Shown here piece by piece: positions 48,301-56,110 of a stretch of 64,000 nt of DNA. The translations under genes and the position numbers were made by a program. The stretch covers positions 62,001-126,000 of the forward strand of contig NZ_CAIWTY010000086.1 in NCBI RefSeq assembly GCF_903915725.1. The letters are read 5' to 3'. The stretch comes from an uncultured Rhodopila sp. GTDB taxonomy: Bacteria; Pseudomonadota; Alphaproteobacteria; Acetobacterales; Acetobacteraceae. Numbering within the stretch: the stretch's first letter is position 1; each line of letters opens with the position of its first letter. The notes under the pieces were generated by a model. That model saw only the letters and a program-made list of their open reading frames with translations, ran no database searches and was not told where the DNA came from.

Positions 48301-50543
48301 TTCTGGAACGCATTCAGGACGGACGATGCCACCAGTTCGCCATCAGGATCGATCTGATCGACATTCCCGTATGTCCAGCCCGGCATGGTGCCGCGCGCTT
48401 CCTTGAACGGCCTGATCAGTTCCTCAAGGTGAGACGGATACCAGACATCGTCCGGATCGAGGAATGCGATCAACTGGCCCCGGGCGCGGCTGATGCCCAG
48501 GTTGCGGGCCGACGAAACCCCGCTGTTGGCCTGCGTAATCAAGGTGATCGGGTGACGTTGCGCCAGATCCCGGACGATTGCCGGCCCGCCATCGCGAGAT
48601 CCGTCATCCACGACGATGATCTCGTCCGGCACATGCGTCTGCCGCAAGACACTTTGTATCGCTTCCGCTATATACCGGCCGCCGTTGTACAGCGGGATCA
48701 CTACGGTCGTCGTCAGCGACGCCCGCGCCAAACGGCGCCGGGACGGTTCGTCCACATGCGAGCGCAGTGTCTCGATGTCCGCCACGCAGATATCGGCGAG
48801 GGGACCGTTCCCCGACCGCAATGCGGAACGCAGGGTTTCGGTCGCATGGTGCAGGAATCGCGGAACGATAAGGTCCCGCAAGTAGTACAGCCGCTTCGCC
48901 GGTTCGTCGGGATACAGGCTGGCCAGCTTGCGCACATAGGTCATGCGGCTGCGCGCCATCGTCATGGTGAACGACGTGCTATCTTTATAAGTACGCCAGC
49001 GCGCCAATGGCTTATCGATATAGAGGTTGTCGAAGCCGGCATGGTACAGGCGGACGAACAGGTCGTCGTCCTCATAGCCTGACAGCCGTTCGTCAAAGCC
49101 GCCGATGGCCTCCAGGGCCTTGCGCGAAACCAGCGACGCGGACAGGCGAACCATCATGTCGTGCCGCAGGCAGTCGGAGATGCTTGTCTTCGGATGCGGT
49201 ATCCCAAGCGTGGCCAGCAGCGATTTCGTTGTCAGGGTGCCGGCCGCATCGATTTCGTCGATATCGCCGTATGCCCATCCGAGCTGCCGGGGCCGCTGTT
49301 CAAGAAAGGGCTTGATCAACTCGGCCAGATGCGACGGCAACCAGGCGTCGTCCTGGTCGAGGAAGGCTATGAGGTCGCCATGCGCATGCCGGATGGCAAC
49401 GTTCCGGGCAGCGGACGGGCCGCCATTGGGTTTCGCAATCAGGGTGATGGGGTATTTCTGCGCCATCCGCTCAACGATTGCCGGACCGTCGTCAACCGAC
49501 CCGTCATCCACGACGATGATCTCATCGGGTGCCAGGCTTTGCACCAGGACGCTGGTGAGAGCCTCTTCGATATAGCGGGCGCCGTTGCAGAGCGGAATCG
49601 CCACGGTGATCAGAAGGTTGGTGCGGAACAGCCGATGCCGCTGCGTCGCCTCGACGAGACCTTCGAGGGCTTCGATATCGGCCTTGCACGCATCGGCCAC
49701 GGACAGTTTTCCGGCGCGCAGCGCACGGCGCATCGCCTCCGCGACCTGATGCAGGAACCGCGGGATTATCAGATCGCGGGCATAATAGGTGTTTCGCAGC
49801 GCATCGTCCGGATAGCCGGCGACGAGCTTTCTCGCGAACGTCATGCGGCTTTGGTTCATCCGCGGCGAAAACGAGGTGCTGTCGGAATAGATGCGCCACT
49901 TGGAAAGCGGCCGATCGACGTAGGTGTTCTGATATCCGGCGGCGAACAGGCGAACGAAGAGGTCGTCGTCCTCGTACCCGGAGAGGCGTTCGTCGAACCC
50001 GCCGACGGCCAGGAACGCGTCGCGGGAAATCAATGATGCCGACGGCAGAATGAACAGATCCTGGCGCAGGCACTCAAGGAGCTCCCTCTTGGGATGCGAG
50101 GAGGCGGTTTTATGGAGTACGCCGCGCGAAACGAGATTGCCGGACTCGTCGATCTCGTCCAGATCGCTGTAGCTCCAGCCCAACGGGACTTGGCGTTTGA
50201 CCTGGAACGGTTCGGCCAGGGCATCGAGATGATCCGGATACCAAATGTCATCCTGGTCCAGAAAGGCGATCAGCTCCGCGGAGGCCCGCGCGACGCCGAA
50301 GTTGCGTGCCGAGGATTGTCCGCCGTTCGGCTTGTTCAGCACCGTAACGGACAGCTGCCCGGCAAATTGGCTCGCGATAGCCGCGCCATTGTCGGTCGAT
50401 CCGTCGTTGACGACGATCACCTCCAGCGGCCGGATCGTCTGCGCGGCGATACTCTCCAGCGCCTGCCGGATGAAGCGCTCACCGTTATACAGCGGAATTA
50501 TCGCGCAAATGGTCGGCGTGGTTTTTGCGGCAGGCGGCTTCAT
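42339..50543 (-). CDS. Giant protein of nine tandem GT2 glycosyltransferase modules
   Basis: A 2734-residue cytoplasmic protein with no membrane helix or signal peptide. It consists of nine consecutive family-2 GT-A modules of ~300 residues. Each starts with a strand such as VVIPLYNGERTIEEAL, then EIIVVDDGS (nucleotide site), HGDLIALLDQDD (DxD-type metal site), GGFDERLSGYEDDDLF (ED catalytic base region) and KALSRWRIY, and ends in a ~70-residue helical linker beginning RDLIVPRFLHHVAE. The VDDGS sites fall at residues near 46, 346, 646, 943, 1243 and so on. Module 4 is degenerate (VNAGS; EYAGDDLF). Modules 5-6 are almost identical over ~190 residues. It probably builds a multi-sugar glycan in one polypeptide; sugars and acceptor unknown. 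Confidence 0.93.
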   Translation of the reverse strand: MKPPAAKTTPTICAIIPLYNGERFIRQALESIAAQTIRPLEVIVVNDGSTDNGAAIASQFAGQLSVTVLNKPNGGQSSARNFGVARASAELIAFLDQDDIWYPDHLDALAEPFQVKRQVPLGWSYSDLDEIDESGNLVSRGVLHKTASSHPKRELLECLRQDLFILPSASLISRDAFLAVGGFDERLSGYEDDDLFVRLFAAGYQNTYVDRPLSKWRIYSDSTSFSPRMNQSRMTFARKLVAGYPDDALRNTYYARDLIIPRFLHQVAEAMRRALRAGKLSVADACKADIEALEGLVEATQRHRLFRTNLLITVAIPLCNGARYIEEALTSVLVQSLAPDEIIVVDDGSVDDGPAIVERMAQKYPITLIAKPNGGPSAARNVAIRHAHGDLIAFLDQDDAWLPSHLAELIKPFLEQRPRQLGWAYGDIDEIDAAGTLTTKSLLATLGIPHPKTSISDCLRHDMMVRLSASLVSRKALEAIGGFDERLSGYEDDDLFVRLYHAGFDNLYIDKPLARWRTYKDSTSFTMTMARSRMTYVRKLASLYPDEPAKRLYYLRDLIVPRFLHHATETLRSALRSGNGPLADICVADIETLRSHVDEPSRRRLARASLTTTVVIPLYNGGRYIAEAIQSVLRQTHVPDEIIVVDDGSRDGGPAIVRDLAQRHPITLITQANSGVSSARNLGISRARGQLIAFLDPDDVWYPSHLEELIRPFKEARGTMPGWTYGNVDQIDPDGELVASSVLNAFQKGTHPGTVMDCLRHDVLVRPSAALISRPALEAVGGFDTGLSGYEDDDLFRRLIQAGYANVFIDQPLSCWRVYENKAGWSSTVASGRMTYMRKLTELHPGDNADATNFTRDLILPRFLHTATETMRHALRSGDADLADACGDDIALLRDMTGGAEFARSGLVVTVVITLHDSGRHLEGALRGVLAQTLQPDEIIVVNAGSDEGVSDILDRLADRVQVTLLGASGVSQPAARNLGIRQAHGDLIALLDQDDAWYPCHLAELSEPFRQPRTRPLGWAYGNVDEIDGSGECVTRSFLTTLGVPHPKTSIADCLKHDMHVPVSAALIARRALADTGCFDETLSEYAGDDLFMRLLDSGYDNVFIDKPVSRWRLDPHRNMLLPDMAAGRMNFVRKLVTAYPADNARGISYARDLIIPRFLHHVAETLRKALRIGDAALAGVSKADIEALQLLAGETDLCPLARTNLLTTVVIPLYNGGRTIEEALRSVLEQTLPPDEIIVVDDGSQDEGPAIVARMAARHRITILTKPNGGQSSARNLGIRHAHGDLIALLDQDDTWYPSHLAEMTKPFCEPRSRALGWTYSNLDEVDGRGTLVAQSVLTRTPAQHPKTNVLECLRQDMFVLPSATVISRKAFEAVGGFDERLSGYEDDDLFIRLLQAGYENIYIDKALSRWRIYPESTSFSPRMAVSRMTFAHKLIAAFPDEPAKNLFYARDLIVPRFLHHVAETLRRALRTGDAALSDACVRDIGILETSIPEQDRQRVLRTNLLTTVVIPLYNGERTIEEALHSVLEQSLPPDEIIVVDDGSTDRGPAIVQRMAISHPITLLSKPNGGQSSARNLGVQYAHGDLIALLDQDDAWYPSHLAELTRPFCEPRSRELGWTYSNLDEVDNHGVLVAQSILARTPVQHPKTNVLDCLRQDMFVLPSATVISRKAFEAVGGFDERLSGYEDDDLFIRLLQAGYDNVYIDKALSRWRIYPESTSFSPRMAVSRMTFAHKLIAAFPDEPAKNLFYARDLIVPRFLHHVAETLRRALRTGDAALSDACVRDIGILETSIPEQDRQRVLRTNLLTTVVIPLYNGERTIDEALRSVLEQTLPPDEIIVVDDGSTDGGPAIVQQMAKAYPITLLTKPNGGQSSARNLGVQHAHGDLIALLDQDDTWYPSHLAELTKPFQESRPRPLGWVYSNLDEVDRNGELVAQSALNRDNGEHPKTNILDCLRRDMFVLPSATVISRRAFESVGGFDERLSGYEDDDLFIRLLHGGFDNVYIDKALSRWRIFPDSASFSPRMTASAMLYARKLIDAFPDEPDRYLFYARDLIVPRFLHHVAEMMRRALRAGDRVLADRFMDNLATLEGYLGAMGKPEPFRSNLLVTVVIPLHNGAWFIEEALRSVLEQTQRPDEIIVVDDGSTDNGPEIVRRIGETHPITLLSQPQSGVAAARNLGIRHAHGDLIALLDQDDAWYPSHLADMKPPFHEQRARPLGWVYSDLDEIDQTGELRTQSLLRGSQAPHPKTSVADCLRHDMLVRPSASLFARKAFEAIGGFDEGLSRYEDDDFFLRLLHAGYDNLYIDKALARWRVNHEVGAVAYRAAASRMAYARKLIEAFPDEDDIKRYSVRDLIAPRFVRDALAEARKALMTADDAWIETCFENLHFLDELLKKDEGTGLHRREPVISAIVPLYNGAPFIEQALRSMLAQTLPPDEIIVVDDGSTDGGGAIVERLARSHPIRLIRQENAGQSAARNLGVELAHGDLIAFLDQDDVWYPDHLAELVKPFLEKRSLELGWAYSNLDEINYDGRIVCRSFLETLHTQHPKRDVFACLANDMYVLPSACVMSRKAFLAVDGFDEQLSGYEDDDLFLRLFLAGYDNVYLTKPLSAWRIHNTSSSYSSRMGVSRAAYARKLIAQFPDDPDMTRFYIRDLIAPRFFRSTAVELRKAVKTGTTSEQSEAYRNLRYITAHLPRRSRLPLQILMLPPLRLPILRRLIMRYRNPLRSMLRQIV
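45121..45600 (-). repeat. Near-identical direct repeat inside the GT gene, copy 1 (module 6 C-terminal half and linker)
   Basis: Aligned at an offset of exactly 900 bp with 46021-46500, I count 14 differences in 480 bases (about 97% identity), much closer than any other pair of modules. It marks a recent duplication or gene conversion within the gene. Confidence 0.9.
46021..46500 (-). repeat. Near-identical direct repeat inside the GT gene, copy 2 (module 5 C-terminal half and linker)
   Basis: Partner of 45121-45600. Similarity falls to roughly 75-85% on both sides, so the boundaries of the recent event are fairly sharp and do not coincide with the domain boundary. Confidence 0.9.
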
Positions 50544-50851
50544 AGCATCCTATGCGCCGTTTTTTTCGGCGATGTGGTAAGACCAGGGTGTGACGAGCAT
50601 CACGTTGCAGCATAGCATCAGCCGCACCGAAGTCGAAGATTTAGAATGTTCCAGGCGCATGATTCTTATGATTAAGCGACGATTTCGAGTTTATGAAGAT
50701 ATTGCCTCAGCGGGTTACATCTGTCACGCGCGCTCGATGAACGTCCGCAACCAAATTATCAGTATCCCACTGCTCATGGTTAGTAACAATGCGGTATGCA
50801 CACCTTAGAGTTGTGCTATAAAGTGTGCTCAACCTGCAAGGAGTTCCCGCG
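50544..50851. other. AT-rich divergent promoter region upstream of the giant GT gene
   Basis: About 300 bp between the giant glycosyltransferase gene and a divergent methyltransferase gene, clearly richer in A/T than the coding sequence around it (for example 50655-50705). Promoters for both genes must lie here. I see no confident -10/-35 pair or long palindrome. Confidence 0.55.
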
Positions 50852-51856
50852 TTGAACCGCACGGACAAACTTCTCGGAACCGCAACCCGATCCCTCCAGA
50901 TCATCGAGATCGGCGCCGGATATTGCCCAGCCGCCCCAAAGTCTCAAGGCTGGAACACACACGTCGTGGATCACGCGGCGCAGGATGCGCTGCGTCAAAA
51001 ATATTCGGCCGCCGCAGTCGATACCCGGTCAATCGAAGCGGTCGATACCGTCTGGCAGGCGGGTGCGCTGCACGAAGCCGTGCCCGCCGCACTGCTCGGC
51101 CGGGTCGATCTGATCATCGCCAGCCATGTCCTGGAACATCTCCCGGACCTGATCGGGTTCTTCGCCTCGGCCGCCCGGCTCGCCGCACCGGACGGAGTCC
51201 TGTCCGTCGCGCTGCCCGACCGGCGCTATTGTTTCGACTGCTTCAAGCCCTGGACGACCACCGGTGGCCTGCTCGAGGCGCATCATCGCGGCGCCAGCCG
51301 GCACAGCCTGAAGACCGCGTTCGATCATATGGCCTACTCGGCGGTCGTTGACGGACAGCTAGGCTGGGGCGCCAAGCCGATCGGCCGGCCGGCTTTGCTG
51401 GACCCGTTCGCCGCCGCCGCGGCGACCGCCGCGTCGTTCAGCGACGCAACAACCGGCCCGTACCAGGACTACCATGCCTGGCAGTTCACGCCGGCCGGCT
51501 TCGAGCTGACCGTCCTGGAACTGACCGAGCTGGGCCTGCTGGACTGGCACCTGGAATCGCTCGACGGGCCGGACAATTTTGAGTTCTTCGCATCGTTGCG
51601 GCATGGCTCGCGCGGGCGGATGCAGCCCGAGGCGCTACAGTCGGCACGGCAGAACCTGTTGGTCCGCCAGCTTGCCGAGGCGCGTGAGCAGATCGATCTG
51701 ATGCTGGGGAGACCCGAAAACGCATCTGCGCTGCCTGGCCGCAACCAGGTGGAGTGCCGCGCCCTCGCCGACCAACTGGCGAAGCAGGACATTCGTCTGC
51801 GCGAGATGACCGACACGCTGGCTGCGATCCAGGCGAGTTTAAAACCGGCGACGTAG
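50852..51856 (+). CDS. Class I SAM-dependent methyltransferase with C-terminal coiled segment
   Basis: About 334 residues. SAM site IIEIGAGYCPAAPKSQGW, then VDLIIASHVLEHLPDLIGFF and LAAPDGVLSVALPDRRYCFD, typical of glycan-associated class I methyltransferases. The last ~70 residues are predicted helical (LLVRQLAEAREQIDLML, ALADQLAKQDIRLREMTDTL), possibly a coiled coil for assembly. The TTG at 50852 is preceded by AAGGAG at good spacing; a GTG at 50825 is in frame but has no ribosome site. Divergent from the giant GT, so it likely methylates the same glycan. Confidence 0.82.
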   Translation: MNRTDKLLGTATRSLQIIEIGAGYCPAAPKSQGWNTHVVDHAAQDALRQKYSAAAVDTRSIEAVDTVWQAGALHEAVPAALLGRVDLIIASHVLEHLPDLIGFFASAARLAAPDGVLSVALPDRRYCFDCFKPWTTTGGLLEAHHRGASRHSLKTAFDHMAYSAVVDGQLGWGAKPIGRPALLDPFAAAAATAASFSDATTGPYQDYHAWQFTPAGFELTVLELTELGLLDWHLESLDGPDNFEFFASLRHGSRGRMQPEALQSARQNLLVRQLAEAREQIDLMLGRPENASALPGRNQVECRALADQLAKQDIRLREMTDTLAAIQASLKPAT

Positions 51857-51962
51857 TTGCGACAGCGGAGGTCCAGCAATCGCGCGCCGCCATCGTGCGG
51901 CCCATACGAGAAACGCCCGGACGATCCGGGGCCTCTCAGGCCGGGTGTTGGACCGGAAGGCG

Positions 51963-53369
51963 CTAGCCGTTGAGGATACTACCTTTCAACGGATCCGTGC
52001 TGGTCATGTTGGTGAAGGATATCTTGGTGTTGTCGGACAGCGCCAGCGTCACCGTGGACCCGCTGACCGTGGCGCTGTTCAGGAGGCCCGCCGCCGACTG
52101 CGTCGAGGCGTAGCCGATCAGGGCCAGGGCGTCGCCGGCATGGAAGTCGGTGATGATGTCCGTCGCACCGGCGGTATGGGAGGCGTAGAAGACAAACCAA
52201 TCACTGCCGGAACCTCCCGAGATCGTCTCTGCCCCGGCTCCCACATAGAAGTTGTTGTTGGTATGGGAGCCGCCGGCGTTCAGCGTCTCGTTGCCGGCTC
52301 CCGCGTTGAAGACCGCTCCACCGGCTCCGACGGTGCTGGTATCGTAGACCACGTTGCTGCCGGCACCGCCGAAGATCGTGCTGCCGCCGCTGCCGGCGTT
52401 CGCGGTGATCGTACTGTTATTGGTGGTTCCGGCCGAGAACACGACGCCGCCGGCACCCACGGTCACCGCTTCGGACCCGTTCGTCGTGCCGACAATAGTT
52501 GCCATGCCGGCGCCGCCGACGAAGTTCAGCGGGCCTGTGCCGGCGAACATGACCGCCCCCCCACTCGAGGACGTGCCACCGGACGCGTCAACCGTCTCCG
52601 CCCCCGAGCCGCCGGCCAGGGTCGCATTGGAGCCGGTGAGATCCAGGCTGGTCGTGCCCGAGCCGCCGAACACCACCCCGTTGTTGCCGGACACCGTCGC
52701 GGTCAGGTCGGTGCCGGCCGCCGATACCGTCACGGCGTTGGCGGTCACGCCAGCGGTGATCGATCCGGACGACCCGCCGAGGATGCCCGTACCGGCGCCG
52801 AACGCATTGATCGACGAAGAGCCGCTGTTGGCGACAATCAGATCGGTGCCGTAGGAGTTGACAGTGTCGCCGCCGCCCGTCGCATTGAGGTCCAGGATGC
52901 TGGTGCCAATGCCGGTCGAAACCGTGCCCGCGCCATTCGCCAGAACAACGGCGTCTCCCTGGCCGGTCGAAATATTAAAACCACCCGTCGCGGCGACGGT
53001 GTTGTTGCCCGTCGTCCCCGCAACCGTGCTGTTGTTCACGATGAAGACGCCGCCATCGCCGGTCAGGACGGAGACGTTGCTCCCGCTGATGGTCGTGTTT
53101 TCGGTGCCGGTGTCGTAGACCACTTGATACCCGGTCGGGACGGTGATCGCGGCCGAGGCTAGGAGCTGGAGGATCTGGACGGCCGAGCCCGACGGTGCCG
53201 GGGCAACCGACCCTGTGGTCGTGGTGACATTGGTCCCCGCGCCCGGGGTTGTCGAGATTTGTTGCAGCAACACGCCGATCTGCTGCGCGAGCTGTGACGA
53301 CGACTGTGCCGAGGAGTTCAGCGTGATAGGCGGATCGTTCGTGGTGCCGGGTACGGTTACTACAGTCAT
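51963..53369 (-). CDS. RTX-like, Gly/Ser/Thr/Asn-rich repetitive secreted protein
   Basis: A 468-residue acidic, Cys-free protein with low-complexity repeats: short beta-strand units such as VGAGGAVFNAGAGNETLNAG and GGSTIFGGAGSNVVYDTS, consistent with a beta-solenoid. The end, ETISGGSGSDWFVFYASH then ATDIITDFHAGDALALIGY, matches the C-terminal part of hemolysin-type/serralysin-like Ca-binding proteins exported by type I secretion. No N-terminal signal peptide, which fits that route. No ABC exporter or membrane-fusion gene is in the window. Abundant Ser/Thr/Asn make it a possible glycosylation target. Convergent with the methyltransferase gene. Confidence 0.82.
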   Translation of the reverse strand: MTVVTVPGTTNDPPITLNSSAQSSSQLAQQIGVLLQQISTTPGAGTNVTTTTGSVAPAPSGSAVQILQLLASAAITVPTGYQVVYDTGTENTTISGSNVSVLTGDGGVFIVNNSTVAGTTGNNTVAATGGFNISTGQGDAVVLANGAGTVSTGIGTSILDLNATGGGDTVNSYGTDLIVANSGSSSINAFGAGTGILGGSSGSITAGVTANAVTVSAAGTDLTATVSGNNGVVFGGSGTTSLDLTGSNATLAGGSGAETVDASGGTSSSGGAVMFAGTGPLNFVGGAGMATIVGTTNGSEAVTVGAGGVVFSAGTTNNSTITANAGSGGSTIFGGAGSNVVYDTSTVGAGGAVFNAGAGNETLNAGGSHTNNNFYVGAGAETISGGSGSDWFVFYASHTAGATDIITDFHAGDALALIGYASTQSAAGLLNSATVSGSTVTLALSDNTKISFTNMTSTDPLKGSILNG

Positions 53370-53884
53370 CGTCCACTCCGTCTAGCGCTCCGGCGGCGAG
53401 CCAAAGGCTGATCAATCCTCGGTCATACGGCTGGCACACGATCGCCTCCAGCACAGAGGTCCTCGCGGCGCCGGTCTGTGCAATTAGCTGCCGAAATGCA
53501 CTGAGTGAGCTCAACATACGGAATTTTGAACGATTAGCAAGCTAAAATATTCCGTAATCAGGGTTGTTACCAAAGCTCATATGACCGCCCATAGCTGCTG
53601 AAAATAGCGCCGTTTTGCTCGCTCTTTGATCGCCGCGCGCGTCGCGCAGACCGAGAGTCGGCGCCCGCAATGGAGTCTAACGATGAGATGTCATGAAAAG
53701 TACGCAACTTTTGGTTGTATATCATACAGTAAAGAAATACCTTGTGGAATAGATGAATGAAAGGCTGCAATTCTGCCATTCTCTATGCGGTTTCGCATCA
53801 TATGCGGGCATGTGCCCAGCCCCGGGTTGAATTCGTGCCCATCCCGGCTACCACCCGAATTGCCCGGGGCAACGCCCCCGGGAC
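53370..53884. other. AT-rich intergenic region upstream of the RTX-like gene
   Basis: About 515 bp, noticeably AT-rich between 53520 and 53780, with no supportable gene. It holds an inverted repeat at 53519-53554 (CGGAATTTT against AAAATATTCCG) within 190 bp of the RTX-like start, which may be regulatory, and the 3' end of the enoyl-CoA-hydratase-like unit. Confidence 0.55.
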
Positions 53885-54682
53885 TCAGACCCCGCGAAAC
53901 ACCGGCACCCGCTTCTCCAGGAAGGCGCGCCGCCCTTCAACATAGTCCTCGCTGTCGAAGCAAGCCGTCACCAACCGCTCGCAGGCCTCCAGATCGGCCT
54001 GCTCACCCCGCACCAGTTCCGCAACGGTCCGTTTCAGGGCAAGCAGGGTCATCGGAGCATTGTTGCTGATTGTTTCACAATACTGCTGTGTATACGCCTC
54101 CAGCGAGTCGCCGGGCACAACACGGTTCACCAGGCCCATGGCGGATGCCTCCGCCGCCGAAAAATGACGCGCGGTGAAAAAAATCTCCTTGGTGAAGGAA
54201 GGGCCAACGAGTTCCATCAGCTTTTTCACTCCCGCCGCGCCATAGCCCAAACCCAGACGGGCAGCCGGGATGCCGAACCGGGATGCTTCCGTAGCGATGC
54301 GAATGTCGCAACCGACCGCGATCGCCAGGCCGCCGCCGATGCAGAAACCGCGAATCATCGCGATCGTCGGCTTGGGGCAGCCGATCAAACGCTCGCTCGC
54401 GGTGTCGATCGCCGCTTCGTAGGACGCGTTGGCCTCCGCCGAGGATCGCGCCGCCTCGAACTGCGAGATATCCGCGCCCGAGACAAAAGCCTGATCCCCC
54501 GCCCCCTTCAGGACGATCACCCGGATCGCCGGATCCTGCTCGAATCGATCGAGTATCCCGGGGATCGCTTGCCACATGTCAAGCGACACCGCGTTGCGGC
54601 GGGCCGGCTTGTTGAAGGTCATCCAGCCGATGGGGCCGTCGGTCTCGGCCAGCATGTTTTCAGTCGGCAGCGGGATTTTCAC
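53885..54682 (-). CDS. Crotonase-fold protein (enoyl-CoA hydratase-like) lacking both catalytic Glu
   Basis: A 265-residue member of the enoyl-CoA hydratase/isomerase superfamily. CoA- and oxyanion-hole segments are present: AFVSGADISQFEAAR and IRGFCIGGGLAIAVGCDIRIA. The two Glu of true hydratases are replaced: GGGLAIA where hydratases have GGGxELA, and FGIPAARLGLGYG where they have FGxPE. It may be an isomerase, hydrolase or other crotonase reaction, or inactive. The start is GTG at 54682 after AAGGAG at good spacing. Confidence 0.85.
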   Translation of the reverse strand: MKIPLPTENMLAETDGPIGWMTFNKPARRNAVSLDMWQAIPGILDRFEQDPAIRVIVLKGAGDQAFVSGADISQFEAARSSAEANASYEAAIDTASERLIGCPKPTIAMIRGFCIGGGLAIAVGCDIRIATEASRFGIPAARLGLGYGAAGVKKLMELVGPSFTKEIFFTARHFSAAEASAMGLVNRVVPGDSLEAYTQQYCETISNNAPMTLLALKRTVAELVRGEQADLEACERLVTACFDSEDYVEGRRAFLEKRVPVFRGV

Positions 54683-55181
54683 TGAATGTCTCCTTCAGGG
54701 TCCAGAGTCGAAACGCCGGGAGCCCGGTTCCGCTGCGAGGCACGAACTGCGAACCCAGGCCGTTCGGTCTCGCAGGGTTTCCGGCTCGCCCGGCAGGCGG
54801 CATCAATGCACACCGGCCGCCCAAAGTCCGTACCAGGAAGCAAGCCCCGGCGCTTACGGGCCACCCGATGCCGGCATCCGGGCATTTGGTGTACCTATAT
54901 ATAAGGAAGCAGTACTGCCGAACCCGCGACAACAGGTTTTCTCCCGCGGTCCGGCCTCACCGCTCGCTGTTCGACCGCAATCGTCTCAGGCCGTTCCACC
55001 CCGGGCGACGGAGCGGTGAAGGTCGCTTTGCCCGGCAAATCCCGCTTCCCGGCGCACCCCTTTCCTGGTGGCTTTGAGGCTCAAATTCGGCCGGAAGCTC
55101 GCCGATCGGCCTTGGCGTCGCTTTGATGTGGACGGCGGCGCTCCATAATGTCATGACGTTGCCAATACGGAGACCGCCCGA
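54683..55181. other. Intergenic region between divergent crotonase and methyltransferase genes
   Basis: About 500 bp with no supportable gene. It includes a TATATATAAGG patch near 54896-54906 and the promoter candidate listed at 55122-55149; the remaining sequence shows nothing I can interpret. Confidence 0.5.
55122..55149 (+). promoter_or_regulatory. Candidate promoter of the methyltransferase gene
   Basis: TTTGAT (55122-55127) and CATAAT (55144-55149) are 16 bp apart and 32 bp before the start codon. The fit to sigma-70 boxes is only moderate. Confidence 0.3.
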
Positions 55182-55934
55182 ATGTCCACCACAGTTGACG
55201 AAACGACTGTCCCTCTTTTGACCGGTCCGAGGCACGAGCTTGTCCTGACCGCGCTCCATCGCATCCTCAAGCCGCGCACCTACCTGGAAATCGGGATCGA
55301 GCGGGGCGATACCTTGCGGGCCGCGCAATGTGCGACGATCGCCATCGATCCTGTCTTTACGGTGGATCAGTCCATCATCGGAAGCAAGCCCGAGTGCCTG
55401 CTTTATCGGATGCCGAGCGACCGCTTTTTTGAATTGCACGACCCCGTCACGTTGCTCGGCGACCGGATTGATATGGCGTTTCTGGACGGATTGCATCTCT
55501 ACGAATTTTTGTTGCGTGATTTTATCAATGTCGAGCGGTCCTGCCGCAAGAATTCATTGATTTTGCTGCATGATTGCGTACCAACCGATTTCTACCTCGC
55601 CCGCCGGCTACGGCAGGACGAGTCGCTGCGGCCGAACACGCGCATTCCCGGCGGCTGGTGCGGCGATGTGTGGAAAACCCTGCTTATCCTCCGCCAGTAT
55701 CGTCCGGATCTGAGGATCGAATGCTTCGATGCAGCGTTGACCGGGCTCGTGGTCGTGACCAACCTCGATCCCAAATCCGAGGTGCTATCGGCAAAATACG
55801 TCGAGGCGGTGGAATCGTTCGCGAAGCTCGACCTGCGGGACTATGGGCTGCGTCGTTACCATGACGAGCTGAACATGCTGGATGCCCGGACTTTGATCGA
55901 CCCGACACAACTGGCGCGTTACGCCTGGTTATGA
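55182..55934 (+). CDS. Class I SAM-dependent methyltransferase (Methyltransf_24-like)
   Basis: A 250-residue protein with the compact class I fold: KPRTYLEIGIERGDTLRAAQ (SAM site), AIDPVFTVDQ, DMAFLDGLHLYEFLLRDFIN and SLILLHDCVPTDFYLARRL. The FLDGLHxYExxLxDF ... LLHDC pattern is typical of the Methyltransf_24 group found in glycan and macrolide gene clusters. It stands alone on the plus strand in the surface-glycan region. Acceptor unknown. Confidence 0.85.
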   Translation: MSTTVDETTVPLLTGPRHELVLTALHRILKPRTYLEIGIERGDTLRAAQCATIAIDPVFTVDQSIIGSKPECLLYRMPSDRFFELHDPVTLLGDRIDMAFLDGLHLYEFLLRDFINVERSCRKNSLILLHDCVPTDFYLARRLRQDESLRPNTRIPGGWCGDVWKTLLILRQYRPDLRIECFDAALTGLVVVTNLDPKSEVLSAKYVEAVESFAKLDLRDYGLRRYHDELNMLDARTLIDPTQLARYAWL

Positions 55935-56110
55935 GGAGGCTTTGGCCTCAGGCTTACATCGGCCGCCGGGGCTTCGTTCCGGCCAGCTTAAACGCAACGG
56001 CTTGATCGCACCCGAAGAGCGGGCTGCGCCGGAATAGGATCGCATATCCCGTTCCGGAACGGACGATTCCGCACCGAAGCAGTCCATGCCGTCGGCTTGA
56101 AACCATTTTC

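Noticed and set aside
42339-50543. Nine GT modules as an assembly artefact
   Set aside because: Most modules differ strongly in sequence and keep one open frame; only the module 5/6 block is similar enough to confuse assembly, so a one-module error is possible but not the whole array.
53567-53779. 70-residue minus-strand open frame upstream of the RTX-like gene
   Set aside because: It lies in AT-rich non-coding sequence, has no ribosome binding site and no recognisable product.
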